Of a DNA stretch of 64,000 bases, positions 1-7,850 are shown piece by piece (position 1 is the stretch's first letter; every line of letters starts with the position of its first letter). Origin of the DNA: AV80 sp035536995 (GTDB taxonomy: Bacteria > Verrucomicrobiota > Verrucomicrobiia > Chthoniobacterales > UBA10450); NCBI GenBank assembly GCA_035536995.1, contig DATLNB010000079.1, positions 1-64,000 of the forward strand, written 5' to 3'. The translations under genes were made by a program, and so were the position numbers. The notes below the pieces were generated by a model. The model was not told the DNA's origin. It saw only the letters and a list, made by a program, of their open reading frames with translations, and ran no database searches.

Positions 1-2
1 GC

Positions 3-239
3 ATCGGGGCGCCTTCGCTCGAGCGTTGGATGCGTTATTGGAAGTCACGCGTCACAGCGGCTCTGGATGAGCCCGCCGGCACCCTCTGGCAACGGCATCA
101 CTGGGATCGCCAATTGCGGCGAGGCGAGAGCCATGATCAAAAGTGGGATTACGTGCGCAACAACCCGGTCCGCCATGGCTACGTCGCCACTGCCGACGAC
201 TGGCCTTACCAGGGCGAGTTAAACGAATTACGATGGTGA
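3..239 (+). CDS. REP-associated tyrosine transposase (RAYT), C-terminal part
   Basis: The reading frame is open to the left edge, so only the last ~78 residues are present. The motif order KSRVT, then WQRHHWDR, then YVRNNPVRHGYV, then DWPYQG is typical of the C-terminal end of IS200/IS605-like Y1 transposases of the RAYT branch (Y1_Tnp domain). The catalytic HUH motif would lie upstream, outside the window. RAYTs are single-copy chromosomal enzymes that process REP hairpins. REP hairpins with a GTAG or GGAG head begin only 12 bases after the stop codon, which supports this assignment. The internal ATG at 30 is not the start. Confidence 0.8.
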   Translation: MGAPSLERWMRYWKSRVTAALDEPAGTLWQRHHWDRQLRRGESHDQKWDYVRNNPVRHGYVATADDWPYQGELNELRW

Positions 240-250
240 CCGCGCTCCTC

Positions 251-378
251 GTAGAGACGTGCTTCCGCACGTCTGCCTTTTTCATCGTTCGCGTCACCAA
301 AGCAAAGAGGACGTGCGGAAGCACGCCCCTCCGAAAAAACCACGGACGTGCCACGGACGTGCACAAGCACGTCCGTCC
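251..378. repeat. REP hairpin cluster next to the RAYT gene
   Basis: Three hairpins are visible. At 251-274 a GTAG head is followed by stem AGACGTGC, loop TTCC and stem GCACGTCT. At 309-332, in inverted orientation, stem GGACGTGC, loop GGAA and GCACGCCC end in CTCC, the complement of a GGAG head. At 355-378 a third copy has stems GGACGTGC/GCACGTCC around ACAA. The first two form an inverted pair as in a BIME. Confidence 0.85.
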
Positions 379-393
379 GACCATTGTCCTGCC

Positions 394-1518
394 ATGAAGC
401 TCTACTTCGTCGCGGGAGAGGCGAGTGGCGACGAACACGGCGCGGCGCTGATGCGCAGGTTGCGCGAGCTATCGCCGGAACTCGTCTTGGAAGGGCGAGG
501 GGGTCCGCAAATGGCGGCGCTCGCCGGCGGCAATTTCGTGGACTGGATCGAGGCGGCCGGAATCGTTGGTCTCTGGGAAGTGGTCAAGCATTACAGTTAT
601 TTCCGGGCCGAGTTCGCGAAGGCGCAAAGCGAAATCGAACAGGCAAAGCCCGACGCCGTCGTCCTGATCGATTATCCCGGCTTCAATCTTCGTCTCGCCC
701 GCACCCTCCGCCAGCGCTCTCCCGGGTTGAAAATCATCTATTACATCAGCCCCCAGGTCTGGGCTTGGAACCGCGGACGCATCACCAAGATGGCGCGCTT
801 CCTCGACTTGATGCTCTGCATTTTTCCTTTCGAGGCCGAGCTCTACAATGCCTCCGGTTTGCGCACAATTTTTGTCGGTCATCCCATGATCGAAAACCTG
901 GCCGCGCGCCGCACCGGCGAGGCCCGCGACCCTAAATTGGTCGGACTTTTTCCCGGCAGCCGCTCGCGTGAAGTCCGGAAAAATTTTCCGGTCATGCTCG
1001 AGAGCGCGACCGAGCTGGCGAAAGTTCGCGATATTCGACTTGAGGTCGCCGCGGCGTCCCAATCATTGGCGCGCGAGATCGAAGCGCTCACTGCCCGAAG
1101 CCCGATCCGCGACCGGGTTCGCGTTGTCACGGGAGACAGCTCCGGGGTAATGCAACGCGCGTCGGCCGGCATGGTCGCTTCGGGCACGGCCACGCTTGAA
1201 TCGGCTTTTTTCCGAATGCCTTTCGTCCTCGTTTATCGGGTCTCATGGCCGACGTATTTTGCCGCTCGAGCCGTCATGCAAACGAGGTTCCTCGGGATGC
1301 CCAACGTCCTGGCCGACCGCGAAATCATCCCGGAATTTCTCCAGCACGAAGCGCGTCCAGCGGAGATTGCCCGCGCTGTCTTACGCCTTCGGGAAGATAC
1401 GGACCGGCGCGAAAAAATGCTGCGGGATTTCGACGAAATCATCGCGAAGCTCGGCGAAACCGGTGCGAGCGCCAAAGCGGCGCACGCAATCATGGCCGAG
1501 CTTGGAGAAAATAATTAG
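394..1518 (+). CDS. lpxB: Lipid-A-disaccharide synthase
   Basis: A 374-residue protein that joins UDP-2,3-diacylglucosamine and lipid X into the lipid A disaccharide at the inner face of the cytoplasmic membrane (Raetz pathway). Family hallmarks are the N-terminal VAGEASGDEHG, the central YYISPQVWAWNRGR and the UDP-binding region FVGHPMIENL followed by LFPGSRSREV. Length matches the family. The ATG at 394 is chosen because the conserved N-terminus starts there; the upstream in-frame extension runs through REP hairpins. No clear Shine-Dalgarno sequence is seen. It stands alone, without other lpx genes next to it. Confidence 0.95.
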   Translation: MKLYFVAGEASGDEHGAALMRRLRELSPELVLEGRGGPQMAALAGGNFVDWIEAAGIVGLWEVVKHYSYFRAEFAKAQSEIEQAKPDAVVLIDYPGFNLRLARTLRQRSPGLKIIYYISPQVWAWNRGRITKMARFLDLMLCIFPFEAELYNASGLRTIFVGHPMIENLAARRTGEARDPKLVGLFPGSRSREVRKNFPVMLESATELAKVRDIRLEVAAASQSLAREIEALTARSPIRDRVRVVTGDSSGVMQRASAGMVASGTATLESAFFRMPFVLVYRVSWPTYFAARAVMQTRFLGMPNVLADREIIPEFLQHEARPAEIARAVLRLREDTDRREKMLRDFDEIIAKLGETGASAKAAHAIMAELGENN

Positions 1519-1591
1519 GCCACGGATGCGCACGGATCTGCAGGGATCGAAGAAGGCTTCATCCGTGTTCCATCCGTGTTAATCTGTGGCC
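1519..1591. repeat. Dispersed GGAT/ATCC spacer repeat, copy 1
   Basis: The spacer carries GCCACGGAT...CACGGATCTG followed by ATCCGTGTTCCATCCGTG and TTAATCTGTGGCC, an imperfect inverted repeat. A second copy lies at 8309-8383, also directly before a gene. Its CTGTGG creates an artificial in-frame GTG start for both downstream genes. Confidence 0.7.
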
Positions 1592-1600
1592 GATAATCCG

Positions 1601-3058
1601 ATGGCGACCGAGCTATTCCAAATCCGAAACTTCATTGACGGCGAGTTCGTCCCGCCGCTGGGCGGCAAATACCTGGACAACATCGAGCCGGCCACAGGAA
1701 AACCTTACTCGCAGGTCCCGGACAGCGAGGCCCGTGATGTCGAGCTCGCGGTCGAAGCCGCCGATCGAGCGTTCCCAGACTGGTCGAAAACCGCGACTGC
1801 AGATCGTTCCCGCGTCCTCCTTCGAATCGCCGACCTGATTGAGCGCGATCTGGAGAAGCTCGCGCGCGCTGAATCGATCGATACCGGCAAACCCCTTTCC
1901 CTCGCCCGTTCCCTCGACATCCCTCGCGCGGCCAGCAATTTCAGGTTCTTCGCCACCGCGATCCTGCACACCGAAAACGAAGCCCACGTTACGGACGGGA
2001 TCGCCTTTAACTACACCTTGCGGCAGCCCCGCGGGATCACCGGCCTGATTTCGCCCTGGAATCTTCCTCTCTATTTATTGAGCTGGAAAATCGCGCCCGC
2101 CATTGCCGTCGGGAACACTGCGATCGCCAAACCGAGCGAGCTCACCCCTATGACCGCAAGCCTGCTCGGCGAGATTTGCGTGGAAGCCGGTCTTCCGAAC
2201 GGCGTCCTGAACATTGTTCACGGGACCGGACCGAATGTCGGCGCTCCGATCACCGCTCACCCGAAGATCGGCACCATTTCCTTCACCGGCGGAACGGTGA
2301 CCGGCCGCAAGGTTGCCGAAGCCGCGGCGCCGCTGTTCAAGAAAGTGTCGCTCGAGCTCGGCGGCAAAAATCCCAACATCGTCTTTGCCGACGCCGACCT
2401 CGAGGCCGCGATCTCCGGCAGCATTCGGTCCTCGTTCGCAAACCAGGGCCAGGTTTGTCTCTGCGGCTCGCGGGTGTTCGTGGAGCGCCCGGCCTATGAC
2501 GGTTTTGTGAAGCGGTTCACTGAGAAAGCGTCCTTGCTTAAACAGGGCGATCCGCTCGAGGATGCGACCGAACAGGGCGCCATCGTCAGCAAGACTCAGC
2601 TGGAGAAAGTGAAGTTTTATGTCGATCTCGCCCAACAGGAAGGCGGCGAAGTCGCGCTGGGAGGAAAATCGCCCGAGGCCATCAACGAACGCTGTCGCGA
2701 AGGCTATTTTTTCCCGCCGACTGTCTTGACCGGGCTCCCCGTTTCCTGCCGGACGAACCGCGAAGAAATTTTTGGCCCGGTCGTGACCATTACGCCGTTC
2801 GACAACGAGGATGAAGTGATCGGCTACGCGAACGATTGCGACTACGGCCTTGCCTCCAGCGTCTGGACCCAGAGCCTGAGCCGCGCCCACCGCGTCGCCG
2901 AAAATATTCACACCGGCACCGTTTGGGTAAATTGCTGGCTGGTGCGCGATCTCCGCGTCCCCTTTGGCGGGATGAAACAAAGCGGCGTCGGCCGCGAAGG
3001 CGGCGAGGAAGCCCTCCGGTTTTTTACGGAACCAAAAAACGTCTGCATCGCAAAGTGA
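1601..3058 (+). CDS. Aldehyde dehydrogenase, probable 2-aminomuconate-semialdehyde dehydrogenase
   Basis: A 485-residue NAD(P)-dependent aldehyde dehydrogenase. The catalytic cysteine lies in GQVCLCGSRVFVERP (about Cys286) and the general-base Glu in VSLELGGKNPNIVF. The QVCLCGSR context resembles the 2-amino/2-hydroxymuconic semialdehyde dehydrogenase group more than betaine aldehyde dehydrogenases. Seven other genes of kynurenine degradation lie in this window, so oxidation of 2-aminomuconate semialdehyde to 2-aminomuconate is the likely role; this specificity is inferred. The ATG at 1601 is preferred over the GTG at 1586, which is inside a dispersed repeat. The stop overlaps the GTG start of the next gene by four bases, so the two are probably co-translated. 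Confidence 0.85.
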   Translation: MATELFQIRNFIDGEFVPPLGGKYLDNIEPATGKPYSQVPDSEARDVELAVEAADRAFPDWSKTATADRSRVLLRIADLIERDLEKLARAESIDTGKPLSLARSLDIPRAASNFRFFATAILHTENEAHVTDGIAFNYTLRQPRGITGLISPWNLPLYLLSWKIAPAIAVGNTAIAKPSELTPMTASLLGEICVEAGLPNGVLNIVHGTGPNVGAPITAHPKIGTISFTGGTVTGRKVAEAAAPLFKKVSLELGGKNPNIVFADADLEAAISGSIRSSFANQGQVCLCGSRVFVERPAYDGFVKRFTEKASLLKQGDPLEDATEQGAIVSKTQLEKVKFYVDLAQQEGGEVALGGKSPEAINERCREGYFFPPTVLTGLPVSCRTNREEIFGPVVTITPFDNEDEVIGYANDCDYGLASSVWTQSLSRAHRVAENIHTGTVWVNCWLVRDLRVPFGGMKQSGVGREGGEEALRFFTEPKNVCIAK

Positions 3059-3450
3059 CCCTGACCTGGCTGGCGCCATCGCCGCAACAAGACCGCCGCG
3101 AGTTTCTGCACTCCGTTTACGAGCTGGCCAAATCTTTCCCGGAACCGCTGTTTGCGACGGCGATTCCGATTGGATCCGACGGGAAGATCACCATGCTCCA
3201 CATCGTGGGGGGAACCCGTGATGGCGACCTTTTCCAGTTCGACGATGATTTGGTTCAAGCCTTCAAAGCGCTGAGCGCAGCTGCCCTCGCCGAATTTTCA
3301 CATGAGGAAATGGAATCGGCGCAACGAGCATTGGAGCTGCGGGAGATCGGCGCGTTGAGTGGCGCTTCGCGGGAAGAATTGGCAGTCGTTGTCCCGTCCG
3401 CCTCGGTTGCGAAGATTCAGGAGCGGATCGCGCGCCTCTTCTCGCACTGA
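3055..3450 (+). CDS. Unknown 131-residue protein coupled to the aldehyde dehydrogenase
   Basis: Starts with GTG in a GTGA overlap with the aldehyde dehydrogenase stop, suggesting translational coupling. The protein is soluble, without signal peptide or membrane segment. A central part (about residues 20-60, FATAIPIGSDGKITMLHIVGG) looks like beta strands of a small alpha/beta domain, followed by a helical charged C-terminus. I do not recognise the family. Its tight coupling suggests an accessory role to the dehydrogenase, but that is inference. Confidence 0.6.
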   Translation: MTLTWLAPSPQQDRREFLHSVYELAKSFPEPLFATAIPIGSDGKITMLHIVGGTRDGDLFQFDDDLVQAFKALSAAALAEFSHEEMESAQRALELREIGALSGASREELAVVVPSASVAKIQERIARLFSH

Positions 3451-3531
3451 CAAATCTGTGTAAATCTGCGTAATCTGCGGATAGAGAATCTGACTCGATC
3501 ACGAGCACGATTACGATAAAAGGAGCAAACC

Positions 3532-4719
3532 ATGAGCGGAGTACGAGTCTTGGTCGGAACGCGGAAAGGCGCGTTTGTGCTGACGGCGGACGGGAAGAGG
3601 GAGAACTGGGAAGTAAGCGGGCCCTTTTTCGCGGGGTGGGAGATGTATCACCTGAAAGGATCTGCCGCGGATCCGAATCGGATTTATGCATCGCAATCCA
3701 GCAGCTGGTTCGGACAGATCATCCAGCGTTCGGATGACGGTGGGAAAACCTGGTTCCAGCCGGGGCTGGCACCGGGCGAGCCGACCACGGACGCGGATGG
3801 AATGCCGAAGGGCGAAAGTAACAAGTTCGCCTACGACGTCTCGCCGGAGACGGGCAAGCCTCTCACTACCCACATGTGGTACGACGGCACCCAGCATCCA
3901 TGGGAATTCAAGCGAGTCTGGCACCTCGAGCCGTCGGCCACCGACCCCAACCACGTCTATGCCGGGGTCGAGGACGCGGCGCTATTTGAATCGAAAGATG
4001 GCGGGCAAAACTGGACCGAGCTGGCCGCGTTGCGCGGCCATGAGAGCGGCCCGAAATGGCAGCCCGGCGCCGGCGGAATGTGTCTTCATTCGATCGTGCT
4101 CGACCCGGCAAATCCTCGGCGCATCTACGTAGCCATCTCAGCGGCCGGGTCTTTCCGCACCGACGACGGCGGGAAAACCTGGAAACCAATCAATCGCGGC
4201 CTGCATTCGCAATACATTCCCGATCCCCACGCGGAAGTGGGCCATTGCGTGCATCACATCGCGATGCATCCGAAACGTCCGAACGTTCTCTTCATGCAAA
4301 AACACTGGGACATCATGCGGAGCGACGACGCGGGCGAATCGTGGCGGGAAGTGAGCGGCAATCTGCCGACCGATTTCGGGTTCCCGATCGACATTCACGC
4401 CCATGAACCGGACACCATTTACGTGGTGCCGATCAAGAGCGACTCGGAGCATTTTCCGCTCGACGGCAAACTGCGGGTCTATCGGAGCCGGACCGGCGGG
4501 AACGAATGGGAAGAGCTGACCAACGGTCTGCCGCAAAAGGATTGTTACGTCAATGTCCTCCGCGACGCCATGGCGGTCGATTCGCTCGACTCGTGCGGAA
4601 TTTATTTCGGGACTACCGGCGGCCAGGTGTATTGCTCACGCGATTCTGGGGACACCTGGGAAGCGATCGTGAGGGATTTGCCCGCGGTATTGTCGGTGGA
4701 AGTGCAAACCTTGCGCTAA
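3532..4719 (+). CDS. BNR/Asp-box repeat beta-propeller protein
   Basis: A 395-residue protein with at least five Asp-box motifs (SDDGGKTW, SKDGGQNW, TDDGGKTW, SDDAGESW, SRDSGDTW), as in sialidase-like and VPS10/YVTN-type beta-propellers. There is no signal peptide, so it is probably cytoplasmic. No sialidase RIP motif or catalytic Tyr/Glu pair is evident, so enzymatic activity should not be assumed. A good Shine-Dalgarno sequence (AAAGGAG) lies 7 bases before the ATG. A MoaD-like gene follows on the same strand after a 156-bp spacer, a pairing I recall from other genomes. Confidence 0.85.
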   Translation: MSGVRVLVGTRKGAFVLTADGKRENWEVSGPFFAGWEMYHLKGSAADPNRIYASQSSSWFGQIIQRSDDGGKTWFQPGLAPGEPTTDADGMPKGESNKFAYDVSPETGKPLTTHMWYDGTQHPWEFKRVWHLEPSATDPNHVYAGVEDAALFESKDGGQNWTELAALRGHESGPKWQPGAGGMCLHSIVLDPANPRRIYVAISAAGSFRTDDGGKTWKPINRGLHSQYIPDPHAEVGHCVHHIAMHPKRPNVLFMQKHWDIMRSDDAGESWREVSGNLPTDFGFPIDIHAHEPDTIYVVPIKSDSEHFPLDGKLRVYRSRTGGNEWEELTNGLPQKDCYVNVLRDAMAVDSLDSCGIYFGTTGGQVYCSRDSGDTWEAIVRDLPAVLSVEVQTLR

Positions 4720-4730
4720 AGCGCGGCGGT

Positions 4731-4870
4731 AAATCCCAAATCCCAAGCACCAAATCCCAAGTAATCTCCAAAAGGGTGAAATCTAAAAAAAACGGAGCAG
4801 CTCCTCAGCTTTTTTTGAGTTTGAGGTTTTCGATTTACCTGGGATTTGGGTTTTGGGATTTGGGATTTTG
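4731..4870. repeat. AAATCCCAA inverted repeat in spacer
   Basis: AT-richer than its surroundings. The left arm carries AAATCCCAAATCCCAAGC plus a further AAATCCCAA, and the right arm carries GGGATTTGGG, TTTTGGGATT and TGGGATTTTG. The two arms are complementary and enclose ~75 bases. It looks like a dispersed intergenic hairpin repeat. Confidence 0.7.
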
Positions 4871-4875
4871 AAAAC

Positions 4876-5172
4876 ATGATTCGCGTCGTCCTTCCCCACC
4901 ACCTCAAGACCCTGGCACGCGTGACCGACGAGGTGCACTTGAACATCAACGGTTCGACCACCATCGGGGCCGTGCTCGATGCCCTGGAGGAGAAGTATCC
5001 GATGCTTCGGGGAACGATCCGCGATCACGGAACTCTGAAGCGCCGTCCAATGGTGCGCTTCTTCGTTTGCGGCGAGGATCTGTCCCTGGAACCGCCGGAT
5101 CGCCCGTTGCCCGAGCAGATCGTCAACGGAACAGAGCCATTCTTCATCATGGGAGCGATCGCGGGCGGCTGA
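4876..5172 (+). CDS. MoaD/ThiS-like ubiquitin-fold protein
   Basis: A 98-residue beta-grasp protein. The segment VHLNINGSTTIGAVLDALEEKYP is the typical first hairpin and helix of MoaD/ThiS, and the protein ends in Gly-Gly (MGAIAGG), the C-terminus that is adenylated and thiocarboxylated in sulfur carriers. No MoaE, ThiG or E1-like partner is adjacent; the upstream neighbour is the BNR-repeat protein. It could be a dedicated sulfur carrier or small modifier rather than the molybdopterin subunit. The ATG at 4876 is chosen because the upstream extension falls in an intergenic repeat. Confidence 0.8.
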   Translation: MIRVVLPHHLKTLARVTDEVHLNINGSTTIGAVLDALEEKYPMLRGTIRDHGTLKRRPMVRFFVCGEDLSLEPPDRPLPEQIVNGTEPFFIMGAIAGG

Positions 5173-5207
5173 ATTTGTGAGTAACAACGGAGATCAAAAG
5201 GAGACTT

Positions 5208-5513
5208 ATGTGCCGAAACATCAAAACCCTGCATAACTTTTTGCCGCCGGCGACCCACGACGAAATCCGGGCGTCAGCTTTGCAATTCGTCCGCAAGCTG
5301 AGCGGGTTCACCAAGCCGTCGAAAGCGAACGAAGAAGCATTCAATCGTGCGGTGCACGATGTGACCCACGTTGCCGAGCATCTGCTCGAGTCGCTGGTCA
5401 GTAATGCTCCGCCGCGGGACCGCGAGGTGGAAGCAGTAAAGGCGCGGGAGCGTTCGGCGAAGCGTTTTGGCCCATCGCCCATTCCCGTTCCGGTGCCTGA
5501 TCACGTTCATTGA
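5208..5513 (+). CDS. DUF2277 family protein
   Basis: A 101-residue soluble protein beginning MCRNIKTLHNFLPPAT, the diagnostic start of DUF2277, followed by an all-helical body resembling the DUF2277 consensus (RASALQFVRKLSGFTKPS, then AFNRAVHDVTH). Function unknown. AAAGGAG precedes the ATG by 6 bases. A TTG codon overlapping its stop could start the next gene but is less likely than an ATG 30 bases further on. Confidence 0.85.
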   Translation: MCRNIKTLHNFLPPATHDEIRASALQFVRKLSGFTKPSKANEEAFNRAVHDVTHVAEHLLESLVSNAPPRDREVEAVKARERSAKRFGPSPIPVPVPDHVH

Positions 5514-5542
5514 ACGTTCGGCCGCAGGAAACCACGGACGCG

Positions 5543-6925
5543 ATGAAAGCAATAACGCGCTGGGGCCTGCGGCTCTGCATCATCGCAGGAATAGCCGGAA
5601 GCGCGTTCGCCAGCCCGGGTTCGCTCGCCATCAGTAACGTCACGGTTGTCGATATGACTGGCGCCAGCCAGCCTCGCAAGGCCACGGTGCTCATCGCGAA
5701 CGGAACGATCGCATCGGTCGGTTCGCCGGAGGAAACGCGGATTCCGGAAGGAGTCGTGTCGGTCGATGGCACCGGAAAATATTTGATTCCCGGTCTCGTG
5801 GACATGCACATGCACCTCTCCTACGTGACCGAGCTGGCGTTACCGGTCCTTCTGGCGAATGGCGTGACCGCTGTGCGTGATATGGGCGGCGATCTTGCTG
5901 AGATCGATCGGTGGCGTGATGAAATTGGGAAAGGCACACGCCCCGGACCGCGGATTTTTCGAGCGGGGCCGGTCCTTGATGGCCCGCGGCCCGAGGAAGG
6001 CAAATATCGCGTCATTGTTAAGACGCCGGAGGAAGGACGCCGCGCTGTTCAGGACGTGAAGGCGCGCGGCGCAAATTTCATCAAGGTTTACCATTTCCTT
6101 TCGCGGGAATCGTATTTCGCCATCGCGGACGAAGCGAAGAAACAGGGTTTATCCTTCAGTGGCCACATCCCCAATGGAGTCGCGCCCGGCGAAGCCTCCG
6201 AAGCGGGCCAGCGCACCCTCGAACACACCACGGTGCTGTTGCAGGCCACGATCTCGCTCCAGAAAAAAGATGGGCGCAACTCGAAAGAACTAACCGCCCA
6301 GGCGTTCGACGCTTTGCTCGGCCCCGAGGGTGCGGGTTGGTTCGGGACAATGGCAAAGAACGGCACCTGGCACACGCCAACGCTCGTCCTCGCCCGATCG
6401 TTTCTGCTTCGCTCCGAACTGGCCGCCGCGCCGGATGAGCGGCGCAAATATGTCGCGCCGGCGACGAAAGAGCTTTGGGAGAAGAACAATCCGGTCCCGC
6501 AAAACGTGTCGCCCGCGGACATGGCCGACCGGAAAAAAGCGCTCGGGCAGATGTATCAGGTTGTAGGGGTGATGCGTAAGGCCGGCGTCCAGATGCTGGC
6601 GGGGACCGATCCACCGACGCGCGACGTCTTTCCGGGATTCAGTCTGCACGATGAGCTTGGGTTGCTGGTTGCGGCCGGACTTACGCCGCTCGAAGCGTTG
6701 CAGTCCGCGACGGTCAACCCAGCGAAGTGTCTCGGCGCTACAGATCGTTTCGGCACGGTCGAAAAAGGGAAGGCGGCCGACCTGGTCTTACTCGAGGGCG
6801 ATCCCTTGGCGGACATCGCCAATACGAAGAAGATCGCGGCGGTAGTTGCCGGCGAAAACTTCTTCGCGCGGCCGGCTCTCGACGAGATGCTGCGGAAAGC
6901 CGAACAGGGAGCGACGACCAAATGA
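5543..6925 (+). CDS. Exported amidohydrolase (metal-dependent hydrolase)
   Basis: A 460-residue amidohydrolase-superfamily enzyme with a signal peptide (MKAITRWGLRLCIIAGIAGSAFA). Metal-site motifs are DMHMHL at the first strand, the Lys of FIKVYH, the His of FSGHIPNG and LEHTT, and the Asp of GTDPPTRD. The C-terminal SATVNPAKCLG and KGKAADLVLLEGDPL are typical of the imidazolonepropionase/prolidase-like branch. The substrate is unknown; these enzymes often cleave dipeptides or cyclic amides. Its stop overlaps the ATG of the RidA gene by four bases. The ATG at 5543 is used because the signal peptide starts there. Confidence 0.88.
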   Translation: MKAITRWGLRLCIIAGIAGSAFASPGSLAISNVTVVDMTGASQPRKATVLIANGTIASVGSPEETRIPEGVVSVDGTGKYLIPGLVDMHMHLSYVTELALPVLLANGVTAVRDMGGDLAEIDRWRDEIGKGTRPGPRIFRAGPVLDGPRPEEGKYRVIVKTPEEGRRAVQDVKARGANFIKVYHFLSRESYFAIADEAKKQGLSFSGHIPNGVAPGEASEAGQRTLEHTTVLLQATISLQKKDGRNSKELTAQAFDALLGPEGAGWFGTMAKNGTWHTPTLVLARSFLLRSELAAAPDERRKYVAPATKELWEKNNPVPQNVSPADMADRKKALGQMYQVVGVMRKAGVQMLAGTDPPTRDVFPGFSLHDELGLLVAAGLTPLEALQSATVNPAKCLGATDRFGTVEKGKAADLVLLEGDPLADIANTKKIAAVVAGENFFARPALDEMLRKAEQGATTK

Positions 6926-7359
6926 GCAATACCTTTGAAAGTTCGCGTGCCCCCGAGCCGGTTGGAGCGTTTCCCCATGCCAAGCGTGTCGGCGAGCTCC
7001 TTTTTCTCTCGGGCATCGGCCCGCGGGTGAGGGGAAGCAAAGAGATCCCAGGCGTAACCCTTGACGCCGAACGCAACGTCATCAGTTACGACATCGAGAC
7101 GCAGTGCCGCGCCGTCTTCGAGAATGTCCGGCTCGTCCTGGAAGATGCCGGCGCGAGCTGGAACGACATCGTCGATGTCACAGTTTTCCTCACCAACATG
7201 AAAGGCGACTTCCCAATCTACAACAAACTCTACGCCGAATACTTCGCGGGCGAGGGTAAGCCCAACCCGACCAGGACCACCGTGGAAGTGACGGCGTTAC
7301 CTACGCCAATCGCGATTGAACTGAAGGTCATCGCGAATCTGGAAGCCAGGAAGCCATGA
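6922..7359 (+). CDS. RidA-family protein, possible 2-aminomuconate deaminase
   Basis: A 145-residue member of the RidA/YjgF/UK114 family (trimeric enamine/imine deaminases). Features are the N-terminal GAFPHAKRVGELLFLSGIGP, the central NVRLVLEDAGASWNDIVDVTVFLTNM and the C-terminal NPTRTTVEVTALP, with the conserved Arg of PTRTT. It is longer than plain RidA (~128) and close in size to the aminomuconate deaminases, which belong to this family. The surrounding kynurenine genes make deamination of 2-aminomuconate plausible, but specificity is inferred. Its 3' end is the left part of the tandem repeat that follows. Confidence 0.75.
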   Translation: MSNTFESSRAPEPVGAFPHAKRVGELLFLSGIGPRVRGSKEIPGVTLDAERNVISYDIETQCRAVFENVRLVLEDAGASWNDIVDVTVFLTNMKGDFPIYNKLYAEYFAGEGKPNPTRTTVEVTALPTPIAIELKVIANLEARKP

Positions 7360-7406
7360 AAAGAATCTCAGAAATCTTCCTGGCTTCGTGGTTTCCAGAT
7401 TGATTC

Positions 7407-7625
7407 ATGTCATTCCGAATCCTCGCTGCGGATCATACCGGGATCACCGTTTCAAACATCGAGCGTTCGCTCGAATTCTGGCGAAACGTGCTTGGCTTTG
7501 AGTTATCGCATCGCGCTCATCAGAAGGGTGAGCTGGCCGAACAAATCACCGGGAAGGTCATTGCGAATTTGGAAGCCATGAAAAGAATCTCAGAAATCTT
7601 CGTGGCTTCGTGGTTTCCAGATTGA
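7407..7625 (+). pseudogene. Truncated VOC gene, tandem copy 1
   Basis: A 72-residue open frame: the first 49 residues are the VOC N-terminus (ITVSNIERSLEFWRNVLGFE), then KVIANLEA from the RidA C-terminus in the same frame, then 15 residues read from the former spacer. It lacks the second half of the VOC fold and most metal ligands. Differences between copies are mostly synonymous, so translation cannot be excluded. Confidence 0.7.
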
Positions 7626-7628
7626 TTC

Positions 7629-7847
7629 ATGTCATTCCGAATCCTTGCTGCTGATCATACCGGGATCACCGTTTCAAACATCGAGCATTCGCTCGAATTC
7701 TGGCGAGACGTGCTTGGCTTTGAGTTATCGCATCGCGCTCATCAGAAGGGTGAGCTCGCCGAACAAATCACGGGGAAGGTCATTGCGAATTTGGAAGCCA
7801 TGAAAAGAATCTCAGAAATCTTCGTGGCTTCCTGGTTTCCAGATTGA
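7629..7847 (+). pseudogene. Truncated VOC gene, tandem copy 2
   Basis: Same 72-residue architecture as copy 1, with Arg-to-His (IEHSLEFW) and Asn-to-Asp changes. Three bases separate its start from the stop of copy 1. It ends at the next repeat junction, also in the RidA-derived KVIANLEA tail. Confidence 0.7.
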
Positions 7848-7850
7848 TTC

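Noticed and set aside
1586..1600. GTG start for the aldehyde dehydrogenase
   Set aside because: The GTG belongs to a dispersed repeat (CTGTGG) that makes the same artefact before kynU; the ATG at 1601 matches the conserved N-terminus.
2075..3079. Minus-strand open frame of 334 codons opposite the aldehyde dehydrogenase
   Set aside because: It is fully antisense to a gene with clear family motifs; the composition is arginine/alanine-rich with no recognisable domain, as usual for shadow frames in GC-rich DNA.
5543..6925. Amidohydrolase as a kynurenine pathway enzyme
   Set aside because: It has a signal peptide and imidazolonepropionase/dipeptidase-like motifs; none of the pathway steps is expected in the periplasm.
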